DNA of 64,000 nucleotides from SG8-30 sp963715485 (GCA_963715485.1 OY970244.1:3038001-3102000), one strand, 5' to 3'; numbered from the stretch's first letter, positions 35,326-44,109 are shown. Program-made: numbers and translations. Notes: generated by a model from the sequence alone, not told the origin.

Positions 35326-35382
35326 CCGGCCGGCTTCCGGCGTGGCGCCTTGCGGGGGGCGTGTGCCCTCGCATGGACGCCC

Positions 35383-35757
35383 TTACTTGACCTCGACTTC
35401 GGCGCCGACGTCCGTCAACTGCTTCTTGATCTTCTCGGCATCGGCCTTGGACACGCTTTCCTTGACGGTGCTCGGCGCGCCCTCCACCAGGTCCTTTGCC
35501 TCCTTGAGGCCCAGGCCAGTGATTTCACGGATGACCTTGATCGTCCCGACCTTCTTGTCGGCCGGATAGGCCTTGAGAATGATCGTGAACTCGGTCTGCT
35601 CCTCGACGACCGGGGCCGCGGCAGCGGCAGCGGCCATCGCAACGGGGGCCGCAGCGGTCACGCCGAACTTGTCTTCCATCATCTTCACGAGGTCGACGAT
35701 CTCCATGATGGTCATGTTCGAGATCGCGTCGAGAATTTCTTCCTTGGTGGCAGCCAT
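35383..35757 (-). CDS. rplL: 50S ribosomal protein L7/L12
   Basis: 124 residues (E. coli 121). Multicopy stalk protein that recruits translation GTPases. N-terminal dimerisation helices (1-35), an Ala-rich hinge (about 37-53) and the C-terminal domain with KVGTIKVIREITGLGLKEAKDLVEGAP, whose helix 4 face contacts EF-Tu and EF-G. It lies 53 bases after rplJ. Confidence 0.98.
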   Translation of the reverse strand: MAATKEEILDAISNMTIMEIVDLVKMMEDKFGVTAAAPVAMAAAAAAAPVVEEQTEFTIILKAYPADKKVGTIKVIREITGLGLKEAKDLVEGAPSTVKESVSKADAEKIKKQLTDVGAEVEVK

Positions 35758-35810
35758 TTCATTAACTCCAGTTGAATAGTGATACGTGTGAATCAGTAGC
35801 GAACCTGCCG

Positions 35811-36344
35811 TCAGGCGGCTGCAGCGGCCATCTGGTCCTTGACCGCGGCCACCGTTCGCACCAGCTTGGTGTGCGGTGCGGCAACCGTGCGAACGAACTT
35901 CGAGACCGGCGCAATGAACACGCCGAGCAGCATCGACAAAGCCTCGTCACGGGTCGGCAGGCTCGCGATCCTCTCGATGTCAGTACCCGGCAGCAATTGC
36001 CCACCGAGCGACACGAGTGTCGGAACCAGCTTGTCGTTGTCCTTGGCGAAATCCTTGACGACGCGCGCCGCGGCGCCCGGATCGTCGGTGGAAAACGCCA
36101 GCAGCAACGGACCCCTGAGGCTGTTGGCAATGCACTCGAAATCGGTACCGCTGACCGCGCGACGGGCGAGCGTGTTCTTGACGACCCGCAGATAGACACC
36201 CGACTGGCGCGCCTTGGCGCGCAGCCCGGTTATCTGCGAAACCGTCAGTCCACGGTACTCCGCCGCCACGACCGAAACCGCTTCGCGGGCTACGGCATGG
36301 ACTTCGGCCACCATCGCCTGCTTGGCTTCAAGCGTAAGTGCCAT
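35811..36344 (-). CDS. rplJ: 50S ribosomal protein L10
   Basis: 177 residues from ATG 36344, which follows AGGAGGATCCG; E. coli has 165. It forms the base of the stalk and holds L7/L12 dimers on its C-terminal helix. VVAAEYRGLTVSQITGLRAKAR and VKNTLARRA are conserved. The C-terminus has a long Ala/Lys-rich helix. In E. coli the L10-L12 complex represses translation by binding the leader; a matching structure is visible upstream here. Confidence 0.97.
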   Translation of the reverse strand: MALTLEAKQAMVAEVHAVAREAVSVVAAEYRGLTVSQITGLRAKARQSGVYLRVVKNTLARRAVSGTDFECIANSLRGPLLLAFSTDDPGAAARVVKDFAKDNDKLVPTLVSLGGQLLPGTDIERIASLPTRDEALSMLLGVFIAPVSKFVRTVAAPHTKLVRTVAAVKDQMAAAAA

Positions 36345-36479
36345 CGGATCCTCCTGGTTGAAGATCAAACCAAGGGCACGGATCGCTCCGTACCCACCCT
36401 TGCTGCCGCGCCGCCCAGTGGGTGGCATCGGCGCACCGGTCGCGAGCGACCGGCTGATGGCGACCTTCACCAGTAATCA

Positions 36480-36540
36480 CTGACTCGGGTACCACCATCT
36501 GCGCAGGCGACAATTAAGGGGCCGAGCCCCACCTGCGGTC
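36480..36540 (-). promoter_or_regulatory. Probable L10 leader of rplJL
   Basis: In the 300-base rplA-rplJ gap the minus-strand RNA can fold CGCAGG (36532-36537) with CCTGCG (36502-36507) around an inner GGGGC/GCCCC hairpin and an unpaired TTAATTGTCG, followed by AGATGGTGG. This looks like the L10-binding kink region of the leader known from enterics. A further GC-rich hairpin (36605-36630, nine-base stem) sits just after the rplA stop. No open frame is supported in this gap. Confidence 0.55.
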
Positions 36541-36644
36541 TTCGATGGTCCGGGGTGCATCGTCGCCCCCGTCCCACGTCCCGGGCTTGCGCCCGGTGTC
36601 TGCAGCGGCGGCGCCTCGTGACGCCGCCGCCATCAAGAATTCCC

Positions 36645-37340
36645 TCAGAGGCCCAGCGACGAACGGTCCACGACGACCCCGGGGCCCATGGTCGAGGACA
36701 CCGTCACGCGCTGCACGTACACGCCCTTCGACGTGGACGGCTTCGCCTTCTGCAGGTCTGCGAGCAGCGCCAGCAGGTTTTCCTTCAGCGCCACCGGTTC
36801 GAACACCGCCTTGCCGATGGTGCAGTGGACGATGCCGCCCTTGTCGCAGCGGTACCGGACCTGCCCCGCTTTCGCATTCCGGACCGCGCCGGCGACGTCC
36901 GGCGTCACGGTACCGACCTTCGGGTTCGGCATGAGGCCGCGCGGACCGAGGATCTGGCCGAGCTGGCCGACAACACGCATCGCATCCGGACTCGCCACGA
37001 CGACGTCGAAGTCGAGTTGGCCCTGCTTGACCTTCTCGGCGAGGTCCTCGAGGCCGACGATATCGGCGCCAGCCTCGCGCGCGGCATCAGCATTCTTGCC
37101 CTGCGTAAACACGGCCACCCGCACCGTCTTGCCGATGCCGTGAGGCATGACCGTCGAGCCGCGGACCTGCTGGTCCGACTTGGCTGCGTCGATGCCGAGG
37201 TTCACCGCGACGTCCACGGCTTCGTCGAACTTGGCGGTCGCCAGTTCCTTGACCAGCGCCAAGGCTTCCTCGATCGGGTACTGACGGCCGGGCTGCAGTT
37301 TCTCGGTCCACGCCTTCTGGCGCTTGACTACGGCTGCCAT
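36645..37340 (-). CDS. rplA: 50S ribosomal protein L1
   Basis: 231 residues from ATG 37340 (E. coli 234). Mobile L1 stalk protein that moves E-site tRNA and represses the L11 operon in E. coli. ILGPRGLMPNPKVGTVTPDV is the signature; domain II lies at about 70-160. It starts one base after the rplK stop (TGACATG), so translation is coupled. Confidence 0.98.
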   Translation of the reverse strand: MAAVVKRQKAWTEKLQPGRQYPIEEALALVKELATAKFDEAVDVAVNLGIDAAKSDQQVRGSTVMPHGIGKTVRVAVFTQGKNADAAREAGADIVGLEDLAEKVKQGQLDFDVVVASPDAMRVVGQLGQILGPRGLMPNPKVGTVTPDVAGAVRNAKAGQVRYRCDKGGIVHCTIGKAVFEPVALKENLLALLADLQKAKPSTSKGVYVQRVTVSSTMGPGVVVDRSSLGL

Positions 37341-37341
37341 G

Positions 37342-37773
37342 TCACACTCCCTCCACGTCGACGCCCATGCTGCGGGCGCTGCCGGCGATCGTACGGACCG
37401 CGGCGTCAAGGTCGGCTGCCGTCAGGTCCGGCATCTTGGTCTTGGCGATTTCCTCGAGCTGCGCGCGCGAAACCTTGCCGACCTTCTTCGTGTTGGGCGT
37501 TCCAGAGCCCTTATCCAGGCCGATCGCCTTGCGGATCAGCACCGACGCCGGCGGCGTCTTCATGATGAAGGTGAAACTGCGATCGCTATAGACCGTGATC
37601 ACGACCGGGATCGGCAGGCCCTTCTCCAGGCTCTGCGTCGCAGCGTTGAACTGCTTGCAGAACTCCATGATGTTGACGCCCTGCTGACCCAGCGCCGGGC
37701 CGACCGGCGGACTCGGATTCGCCGCTCCTGCCGGTATCTGGAGCTTGATGTAGCCCTGTACCTTCTTAGCCAA
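37342..37773 (-). CDS. rplK: 50S ribosomal protein L11
   Basis: 143 residues (E. coli 142). GTPase-associated centre protein, needed for stringent response activation of RelA. VQGYIKLQIPAGAANPSPPVGPALGQQGVNIMEFCK is the N-terminal signature, and the thiostrepton-site prolines are present. The start is TTG at 37773 with AAGGAG six bases upstream; a GTG nearer the ribosome site is out of frame and runs into a stop. It lies 50 bases after nusG. Confidence 0.97.
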   Translation of the reverse strand: MAKKVQGYIKLQIPAGAANPSPPVGPALGQQGVNIMEFCKQFNAATQSLEKGLPIPVVITVYSDRSFTFIMKTPPASVLIRKAIGLDKGSGTPNTKKVGKVSRAQLEEIAKTKMPDLTAADLDAAVRTIAGSARSMGVDVEGV

Positions 37774-37823
37774 ATTTCACTCCTTACGGGTGCAAGCGCC
37801 GCGAGGCTCCCCGTGTGTCTTGC

Positions 37824-38357
37824 TCAGGCCTTCTCGACCTGGCCGAAATCAAGTTCCACCGGCGTCGAGCGGCCCAGGATCTGGACCGCCACCTGCAGGC
37901 GGCTCTTTTCGTAGTTCACCGACTCGACGACGCCGTTGAAGTCGTTGAACGGCCCATCGGTGACGCGCACCACCTCGCCGGGCTCGAACAGCACCTTCGG
38001 CCGCGGCTTCTCCGCGCCTTCCTCGACGCGCCGCAGGATGGCGTTCGCCTCTTTCTCCGAAATCGGCGCTGGCTTCTCCGAGGTGCCACCGATGAAGCCG
38101 AGCACCTTGGGAGTCTCCTTCACGAGGTGCCAGGTCTCGTCGTCCATCTCCATCTGCACCAGCACGTAGCCGGGAAAGAACTTGCGCTCGCTCTTGCGCT
38201 TCTGGCCCTCGCGCATCTCGACGACTTCCTCGGTCGGAACCAGGACCTCGCCGAACTTGTGCTCGAGCCCATGCAGCTTCACGCGTTCGAGCAGGCTCGA
38301 AGACACCTTGTGCTCGAAATTCGAATAGGCATGGACGACGTACCAGCGAAGTGCCAC
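37824..38357 (-). CDS. nusG: Transcription termination/antitermination factor NusG
   Basis: 177 residues (E. coli 181). The N-terminal NGN domain (LRWYVVHAYSNFEHKVSSSL, FFPGYVLVQME) binds RNA polymerase, and the C-terminal KOW (FEPGEVVRVTDGPFNDFNGVVE) binds Rho or S10. It starts with GTG at 38357 after AAGGGGG. Only four bases separate it from secE. Confidence 0.98.
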   Translation of the reverse strand: MALRWYVVHAYSNFEHKVSSSLLERVKLHGLEHKFGEVLVPTEEVVEMREGQKRKSERKFFPGYVLVQMEMDDETWHLVKETPKVLGFIGGTSEKPAPISEKEANAILRRVEEGAEKPRPKVLFEPGEVVRVTDGPFNDFNGVVESVNYEKSRLQVAVQILGRSTPVELDFGQVEKA

Positions 38358-38361
38358 GGTC

Positions 38362-38742
38362 TCAGCCCCCTTGTCCCGTCAGGTGCCGCGTGGCCCAGGC
38401 CAGCAGCATGTCGATCAGCCAGAAGAAAATACCCAGCAGCAGCACGAACACGAACACGACCAGCGTGGTCTGCAGGGTCTCCTGCCGGGTCGGCCAGACC
38501 ATCTTGCGCAGTTCCACCCGCGAGCCCTGCACGAACTGCCACAGCACCTGGCCCTGGGTCGACCAGAACAGGAAGGCTGCGCCCAGAGCCACGCCCGCCA
38601 GCACCATGAGCAGGCGCACTGCCGTCGGCACGTCGGCGAACCAGTAATAGCCGCCGATGCCGGCAACCAGCATGGCCGCAGCCAGCACCAGCTTCGCAGA
38701 ATCTATGACGGGTGACCCGCCCTTGTCGGCTTGCTCGCTCAT
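38362..38742 (-). CDS. secE: Protein translocase subunit SecE
   Basis: 126 residues, the three-helix proteobacterial form (E. coli 127). Membrane helices lie near residues 15-32, 36-56 and 90-115; the conserved amphipathic part before the last helix reads ELRKMVWPTRQETLQTTLVV. It clamps SecY in the translocon. It follows tRNA-Trp and precedes nusG, the usual arrangement. Confidence 0.96.
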   Translation of the reverse strand: MSEQADKGGSPVIDSAKLVLAAAMLVAGIGGYYWFADVPTAVRLLMVLAGVALGAAFLFWSTQGQVLWQFVQGSRVELRKMVWPTRQETLQTTLVVFVFVLLLGIFFWLIDMLLAWATRHLTGQGG

Positions 38743-38785
38743 GAGTACCCGTTACCGTTCCTACGCGATCGCTGCCACCCGAAGG

Positions 38786-38861
38786 TGGCAGGGCAGGAGG
38801 GAATCGAACCCCCAACCTGCGGTTTTGGAGACCGCCGCTCTGCCAATTGAGCTACTGCCCT
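38786..38861 (-). tRNA. tRNA-Trp (CCA)
   Basis: 76 bases with the 3' CCA encoded. Acceptor stem AGGGCAG/CTGCCCT, anticodon loop CTCCAAA giving anticodon CCA, T-loop GTTCGATTC. It lies between tufB and secE, as in E. coli trpT-like contexts of this cluster. Confidence 0.97.
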
Positions 38862-38958
38862 CTGGACTGGCAAGCAGTGCATGGAGGGCGGTGGGTCGCC
38901 AGCGGCCGGAGGGGGCTCGCTTACGACTCACGACTCACCAGTCACTTCTCGCTTCTGG

Positions 38959-40147
38959 TTACTTCAGGATCTTTGAGACCACGCCGGCGCCCACCGTGCG
39001 ACCACCCTCGCGGATGGCGAAGCGCAGGCCTTCCTCCATCGCGATCGGCGCAATCAGGTCCACCACCATCTTGATGTTGTCGCCAGGCATCACCATCTCG
39101 ACGCCCTCCGGCAACTGGATGGTCCCGGTCACATCGGTCGTGCGGAAATAAAACTGCGGCCGGTAACCCTTGAAGAACGGCGTGTGACGACCGCCCTCCT
39201 CCTTGGTCAGCACGTACACCTCACACTCGAAATTGGTGTGCGGCGTGATCGATCCCGGCTTCGCCAGCACCTGACCACGCTCCACGTCCTCACGCTTGGT
39301 GCCACGCAGCAGCACCCCCACGTTGTCACCCGCCTGACCCTCGTCCAGCAGCTTGCGGAACATCTCCACGCCGGTGCAGATCGTCTTGGTCGTGTCCTTG
39401 ATGCCGATGATCTCAACCTCATCGTTCACCTTGACAATGCCGCGCTCGATACGACCCGTCACCACCGTGCCACGACCCGAAATCGAGAACACGTCCTCGA
39501 TCGGCATCAGGAACGGCTTGTCGATCACCCGCGTCGGCGTCGGAATGAAACGGTCCATCTCCTCCACCAGCTTGACGATCGACGGCGCACCCAGCTCGCT
39601 CGCGTCGCCCTCCAGCGCCTTCAGCGCCGAACCCTGCACGATCGGCGTGTCGTCGCCCGGGAACTCGTACTTCGACAGCAACTCGCGGACTTCCATCTCC
39701 ACCAGCTCGATCAGCTCGGCGTCGTCCACCATGTCGCACTTGTTCAGATACACCACGATGTACGGCACACCCACCTGCCGCGCCAGCAATATGTGCTCGC
39801 GCGTCTGCGGCATCGGGCCGTCAGCAGCAGAAACCACCAGGATCGCACCGTCCATCTGCGCCGCACCCGTGATCATGTTCTTCACGTAGTCAGCATGCCC
39901 CGGACAGTCAACATGGGCGTAATGCCGGTTGTTCGACTGGTACTCCACGTGCGCCGTCGAAATCGTGATGCCACGCGCCTTCTCTTCCGGCGCCTTGTCA
40001 ATCTGGTCAAACGCACTCACCTCGCCACCGTGCGTCTCCGCCATCACCTTGGTCAACGCCGCCGTCAAAGTCGTCTTCCCATGGTCCACATGACCAATCG
40101 TCCCAACGTTCACATGCGGCTTGCTGCGTACGAATTTTTCCTTAGCC
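38959..40147. repeat. Direct repeat formed by tuf copy 2
   Basis: Partner of 22020-23208, in the same orientation 16.9 kb away. Recombination between the copies would delete rpsL-fusA and the whole rpoBC/rplKAJL cluster, which is lethal, so maintenance by gene conversion is expected. Confidence 0.9.
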
Positions 40148-40149
40148 AC
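38959..40149 (-). CDS. tufB: Elongation factor Tu, copy 2
   Basis: 396 residues, identical in protein sequence to tufA. It begins with GTG at 40149, where the other copy has ATG, preceded by TTGAGGTGACTC. The GTG is the point where the repeat ends: the next upstream bases are unrelated to those of tufA. The gene lies downstream of three tRNA genes and upstream of tRNA-Trp, the classical tRNA-tufB operon. Confidence 0.98.
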   Translation of the reverse strand: MAKEKFVRSKPHVNVGTIGHVDHGKTTLTAALTKVMAETHGGEVSAFDQIDKAPEEKARGITISTAHVEYQSNNRHYAHVDCPGHADYVKNMITGAAQMDGAILVVSAADGPMPQTREHILLARQVGVPYIVVYLNKCDMVDDAELIELVEMEVRELLSKYEFPGDDTPIVQGSALKALEGDASELGAPSIVKLVEEMDRFIPTPTRVIDKPFLMPIEDVFSISGRGTVVTGRIERGIVKVNDEVEIIGIKDTTKTICTGVEMFRKLLDEGQAGDNVGVLLRGTKREDVERGQVLAKPGSITPHTNFECEVYVLTKEEGGRHTPFFKGYRPQFYFRTTDVTGTIQLPEGVEMVMPGDNIKMVVDLIAPIAMEEGLRFAIREGGRTVGAGVVSKILK

Positions 40150-40268
40150 GAGTCACCTCAAGGAATTCGACCTGTTTTCGACATGGAGCCCGCAAGGACC
40201 CCTCCAATTTCGCGGCAGGACCCGCCTGCCTGTCGGTCATCGCCGGCCGCGCCCCGCGCGGCATGATC

Positions 40269-40344
40269 TGGAGCCCACGACCGGAATCGAACCGGTGACC
40301 TCGTCCTTACCAAGGACGTGCTCTACCGACTGAGCTACGTGGGC
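40269..40344 (-). tRNA. tRNA-Thr (GGT)
   Basis: 76 bases including encoded CCA. Acceptor GCCCACG/CGTGGGC, D-arm AGCTCAGTCGGTAGAGC, anticodon stem CGTCC/GGACG with loop TTGGTAA giving GGT, T-loop GTTCGATTC. Third tRNA of the tRNA-tufB operon. Confidence 0.97.
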
Positions 40345-40390
40345 CTCGTCCTTCTCCGCTCCGGCCCTGCCCGCAGTACCCATGCCCGGA

Positions 40391-40464
<74 letters not shown>

Positions 40465-40530
40465 ACTCTTGCTCCCCGAAAACACGAGCGCACGGGTCGC
40501 CCAAGACGCCGCACCGCCGAACCGATCAAC

Positions 40531-40616
40531 TGGTGGAGGGGGTAGGATTCGAACCTACGAAGGCATGAGCCAGCAGATTTACAGTCTGCCCCCGTTGGCC
40601 GCTTGGGTACCCCTCC
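40531..40616 (-). tRNA. tRNA-Tyr (GTA)
   Basis: 86 bases, class II with a long variable arm, including encoded CCA. Acceptor GGAGGGG/CCCCTCC, anticodon loop CTGTAAA giving GTA, T-loop GTTCGAATC. First gene of the tRNA-tufB operon. Confidence 0.97.
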
Positions 40617-40632
40617 GGCAAATGAGCCGCGT

Positions 40633-40661
40633 ATTTTCGGCCCGGACGGGTGGTATGTCAA
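40633..40661 (-). promoter_or_regulatory. Promoter of the tRNA-Tyr-Gly-Thr-tufB operon
   Basis: On the minus strand, -35 TTGACA (40656-40661), 17-base spacer and -10 GAAAAT (40633-40638), followed by a GC-rich discriminator (ACGCGGC) typical of stringently controlled stable-RNA promoters. Confidence 0.8.
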
Positions 40662-40808
40662 CGGCGTGACGCGCTGCAGCGACGGCTGCCGCTGCCCGCG
40701 GCCCGGGCATGGGGCGTTCCCGGGGGCGGCTTTCGGCGTCCGGCGGGGTGCCGGCCCGCCCGGACTGCTAGGATCCCCGGCCCGAATCCGGCCGGAGGTT
40801 GACCCGTC

Positions 40809-41780
40809 GTGGAGCCACACCTGGACCTCATGGAGATCCGCAAGGCGCGCCAGAGTCTTGGCGACCTCGTGGTCACGACCCCGACCCACCTGCTGGAAGG
40901 GCCCGCCGTCGACTCGGCCCTCGGTCCTGGCACCCGTCCCTACCTCAAGCTGGAACTGTTCCAGCGCACCGGCAGCTTCAAGCCGCGCGGCGCGCTGCTG
41001 AACGTCATGGCGCTGTCGGACGAGGAGCGAAAGCGCGGTGTCTGCGCGCTCAGTGCCGGCAATCACGCGATCGCGACCGCCTATGCCGCCCGCATGCTCG
41101 GCACCCACGCGCGGATTGTGATGATCGCGACCGCCAACCCCTTCCGGGTGGCTCAATGCCAGGCCTGGGGCGCCGAGGTCGAGTTCGCGGCGACCCCGCA
41201 TGAAGGTTTCGAGCGAGTCGAGGCCATCAGCCTCACCGAGGGGCGGGTTCCTATCCACCCCTATGAAGGCCTGCGGACCGCCCTCGGCACCGCGACCCTC
41301 GGCGTCGAATTCATGGAGCAGGTCCCGGGCCTGGACGCGGTGGTGGTTCCCATCGGCGGCGGGGGGCTGTGCGCCGGGGTAGCGGCCGCTGTAAAGCTGC
41401 TGAATGCCCGCTGCCAGGTTTTCGGAGTCGAGCCGGAAGGGGCCGATTCGATGCACCGCAGCTTCCGGGCCGGCCGACCCGAGCGCATCGAACGTGTCGC
41501 GACCGTAGCGGACAGCCTTGGCGCACCGTACGCACTACCCGTGTCCTTCGCCCTGTGCCAGCAGTACGTGGACGAGCTGGTGCTGATCGACGACGATGCC
41601 ATCAAGGCGGCAATGCGGTTCCTGCAGGAGCAGGCCAAGCTCGCAGTCGAGCCGGCCGGCGCCGCCGCGACGGCGGCGATGCTGGGGCCCCTTCGTGATC
41701 GCCTCGTGGGCCGCCGGGTCGGCCTGATCGTCTGCGGCGCGAACATCGACGCGGCCTCCTTCGCCCGGCTGGTCGCCTGA
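40809..41780 (+). CDS. PLP-dependent threonine/serine dehydratase
   Basis: 323 residues, fold-type II PLP enzyme. The PLP lysine is Lys58 in GSFKPRGA, followed by the SAGNHA loop and the phosphate-binding GGGGLCAG (about residues 180-187). Family members deaminate L-threonine or L-serine to 2-oxo acids. The protein lacks the C-terminal ACT-like regulatory domain of biosynthetic IlvA, so it is closer to catabolic TdcB-type or to serine racemase-type enzymes. The start is GTG at 40809 with GGAGG ten bases upstream; an ATG at 40830 is an alternative. It is divergent from the tRNA operon. Confidence 0.88.
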   Translation: MEPHLDLMEIRKARQSLGDLVVTTPTHLLEGPAVDSALGPGTRPYLKLELFQRTGSFKPRGALLNVMALSDEERKRGVCALSAGNHAIATAYAARMLGTHARIVMIATANPFRVAQCQAWGAEVEFAATPHEGFERVEAISLTEGRVPIHPYEGLRTALGTATLGVEFMEQVPGLDAVVVPIGGGGLCAGVAAAVKLLNARCQVFGVEPEGADSMHRSFRAGRPERIERVATVADSLGAPYALPVSFALCQQYVDELVLIDDDAIKAAMRFLQEQAKLAVEPAGAAATAAMLGPLRDRLVGRRVGLIVCGANIDAASFARLVA

Positions 41781-41877
41781 GGCCAGTTGCGGACCAAGAG
41801 ATTGCGAATTTGTATTCGTGTATAATAATTCGTAGGCCGTGATTGCAGTACGGCCGCAGCGGCTGGAGCATCTCGAG

Positions 41878-42822
41878 TTGACGTCCTTACAGTTGATTCT
41901 TGGGCTCGTGCTGCTGATTGGCAGCGGTGAATTCCTGGTCAGGGGCTCGGTCGGGTTCGCCCGCGCGCTCGGCGTGTCGCCGCTTTTTATTGGCCTGACG
42001 CTGGTCGGCTTCGGCACCTCGGCCCCCGAGCTGGTCGCAAGCCTCATTGCCGCATTCCGCGGCGCGCCAGGCATTGCCATCGGCAACGTGGTCGGAAGCA
42101 ACATCGCCAACGTGCTGCTGATACTCGGGATCGCCGCGCTGATTGCGCCGCTGCCGGTCCAGCGGCAGGAATTTCACCGCGATGCGGTCGCCCTCGGCGC
42201 CGCCACGCTGGTGGCGCTCGCCGCAGCAATCGTCGGTACCCTGTCACGCCCGGCGGGTGCCCTGTTGGTGTCGCTTCTGGTCACGTATCTCTACATTGCC
42301 TACCGGTCGGAGCGTGCCGCGCCGAATGCCGAAGCCCGGCGGCACGAGGACGAGGCACGGCTGGTGGCGCCGCCGAAAGCGGGCCTCCTGCGGCCGCTGC
42401 TGGTCGCCGTCGTCGCACTGGCCGGCGTCGTACTCGGCGCGCGGTTGCTGGTAGATGCGTCGATTGCGATCGCGGCGCGATTCGACGTCCCGGAAACGGT
42501 GATCGGGCTGACCGTCGTGGCCATCGGCACGTCGTTGCCCGAACTCGCGGTTTCGGCCATCGCAGCGTTTCGTGGCCAGGGGGCCGTTGCGGTCGGCAAC
42601 GTGGTCGGAAGCAATATCTACAATGTGCTGGGGATTCTCGGCATCACTGCGCTGGTTCACCCGCTACCGGTGCCCCCGGAGATCATCCACTTCGACATCT
42701 GGATCATGCTGGCGACCGCTGGCCTGCTGCTGGCATTCATGCTGCGCGGACGTGTCATCGGTCGCGCGGCAGGCGGCCTATGCCTGGCCGCCTATGCCAG
42801 CTACCTGTTGCTGCTGTTCTGA
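41878..42822 (+). CDS. CaCA-family calcium/sodium antiporter
   Basis: 314 residues with about ten membrane helices in two inverted halves. The two alpha repeats are clear: GFGTSAPELVASLIAAFRG...GNVVGSNIANVLLILG and AIGTSLPELAVSAIAAFRG...GNVVGSNIYNVLGILG, carrying the ion-binding Glu and Ser/Asn residues. It resembles YrbG-type exchangers. The start is judged to be TTG 41878, with GGAG nine bases upstream; the alternative GTG 41839 would add 13 residues and begin almost at a TATAAT box (41821-41826). It stands in an AT-rich patch in which the inverted repeat CGAAT/ATTCG is visible. Confidence 0.9.
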   Translation: MTSLQLILGLVLLIGSGEFLVRGSVGFARALGVSPLFIGLTLVGFGTSAPELVASLIAAFRGAPGIAIGNVVGSNIANVLLILGIAALIAPLPVQRQEFHRDAVALGAATLVALAAAIVGTLSRPAGALLVSLLVTYLYIAYRSERAAPNAEARRHEDEARLVAPPKAGLLRPLLVAVVALAGVVLGARLLVDASIAIAARFDVPETVIGLTVVAIGTSLPELAVSAIAAFRGQGAVAVGNVVGSNIYNVLGILGITALVHPLPVPPEIIHFDIWIMLATAGLLLAFMLRGRVIGRAAGGLCLAAYASYLLLLF

Positions 42823-42889
42823 CCCGGGCCAGGCTGGTTCGCCGCGGCGCGGGCTATTGCGGGCCGCCCGGGTCCCTGCATACTGAACC

Positions 42890-43342
42890 ATGATCTGGCC
42901 CGCGCTGTTCACCTACCTGCACCTGCTCGCCGCAGGACTCGCAGCCGGCCTGCTGCTCGGCCAGCACTGGCTGCTGAAGCGACCACTTGACCGGATACAG
43001 CTCGGCTTGCTGGGCGCAATGGCGCTGGGCCAGCTGCTGGCGGCCATCGCCTCGCTCGCTACGGGGATGGCGCTGGCCACGGAGTTCGGGATGGGCGGAG
43101 GCTACTACCTCGGCAACCACCTGTTCCTGCTGAAGATAGTGCTGTTCGGACTGCTGGCGGCAGTGTCGGCGCTGCCCCTGACGCAGTACGTGCGCTGGAG
43201 CCGCGCGAGCCGCGCCGCCGCGAGTTTCGTGCCGCTCGGCCGGGAGATCGAGCGGGTCAGGGCTTCGGTATCGCTCGCGATCGGCCTGATGGCGCTGATG
43301 CCGCTGCCCGCAGTGCTGCTCGCCAGGGGCTACGGCAACTAA
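42890..43342 (+). CDS. DUF2214-like small membrane protein
   Basis: 150 residues with four predicted membrane helices (about 5-25, 38-60, 77-97, 125-145). FTYLHLLAAGLAAGLLLGQHWLLKRPLD and GYYLGNHLFLLKIVLFGLLA recall the DUF2214 family of predicted membrane proteins, a recognition from memory. It starts 67 bases after the antiporter gene on the same strand and could be co-transcribed. Its function is unknown. Confidence 0.75.
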   Translation: MIWPALFTYLHLLAAGLAAGLLLGQHWLLKRPLDRIQLGLLGAMALGQLLAAIASLATGMALATEFGMGGGYYLGNHLFLLKIVLFGLLAAVSALPLTQYVRWSRASRAAASFVPLGREIERVRASVSLAIGLMALMPLPAVLLARGYGN

Positions 43343-43347
43343 GGCGC

Positions 43348-44109
43348 TCAGTCGCCGTCGATCCAGCCCTGCATCCGGTTGCGCAATTCTTCCCGGGCCT
43401 GTGCGTGCAACTGGCACACCCGGGATTCGGTAACCGCGAGGACCTCGCCGATCTCGCGCAGTTTCAGCTCCTCGTCGTAATAGAGCGAAAGCACCAGCTT
43501 CAATCGCTGCGGCAGATCCTCGATGGCAGCCGCGAGGGCGGTGTGAAAGTCGTCGCTCTCGGCTTGCTGGTGCGGCGTCGGGCCGGTGTCGCCGGGCGGG
43601 TCCGGAGAGAATTGCTCTTGCATGGCGAAAACCTGTTCGTAGCTGAGCGTCCTGCACGCGACGGAGTCGTGGACGAGGCGGTGATAGCTATCGAGCGAGA
43701 CGCCGAGAGCCTGGGCTATCTCATCCGGCCGCGCGTGTGAACCGTTCTCGCGCTGCAACCGTCGCGATGCGGCTTGCATCTCGCGGACGCCCCGACGGAC
43801 TGAACGCGGCACCCAGTCCGCGCGGCGCGCCTCGTCCAGCATGGCACCACGAATCCGGATCCCTGCGTAGGACCTGAAGCTCGCTCCACGATCCGCCGAA
43901 TAGTTACGTGCGGCGGCGATCAGCCCGATCATGCCCGCCTGGATCAGGTCGTCGACGTCGACCGTGACTGGCATGCGGGCGAGCAGGTGGTAGGCGATCT
44001 TCCTGACCAGGTCAGCATGGTCGAGCACGAGGCGGTCGCAATCCTGACCACTTGTCCCGGGATCGCGCCGGGTGTTGTTCCTGCCAGTGGACGCCTTGCT
44101 GATCCCCAC
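43348..44109 (-). CDS. fliA: Flagellar-type RNA polymerase sigma factor (sigma-28)
   Basis: 253 residues (E. coli FliA 239). Region 2 has VDVDDLIQAGMIGLIAAARNY and FRSYAGIRIRGAMLDEARRADWVPRSVRR, region 3 DEIAQALGVSLDSYHRL, and region 4 LPQRLKLVLSLYYDEELKLREIGEVLAVTESRVCQLHAQA. Such factors transcribe late flagellar and chemotaxis genes and are held by FlgM. Start GTG 44109 has AAGGGCC upstream; the GTG at 44133 lacks a ribosome site. It is tail-to-tail with the preceding gene and divergent from the flgM-like gene. No flagellar structural gene lies in the window. Confidence 0.93.
   Translation of the reverse strand: MGISKASTGRNNTRRDPGTSGQDCDRLVLDHADLVRKIAYHLLARMPVTVDVDDLIQAGMIGLIAAARNYSADRGASFRSYAGIRIRGAMLDEARRADWVPRSVRRGVREMQAASRRLQRENGSHARPDEIAQALGVSLDSYHRLVHDSVACRTLSYEQVFAMQEQFSPDPPGDTGPTPHQQAESDDFHTALAAAIEDLPQRLKLVLSLYYDEELKLREIGEVLAVTESRVCQLHAQAREELRNRMQGWIDGD

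Noticed and set aside
40617..40808. Divergent gap between tRNA-Tyr and the dehydratase searched for an sRNA or extra tRNA
   Set aside because: Only the tRNA operon promoter is visible; the rest is GC-rich with no clear structure.
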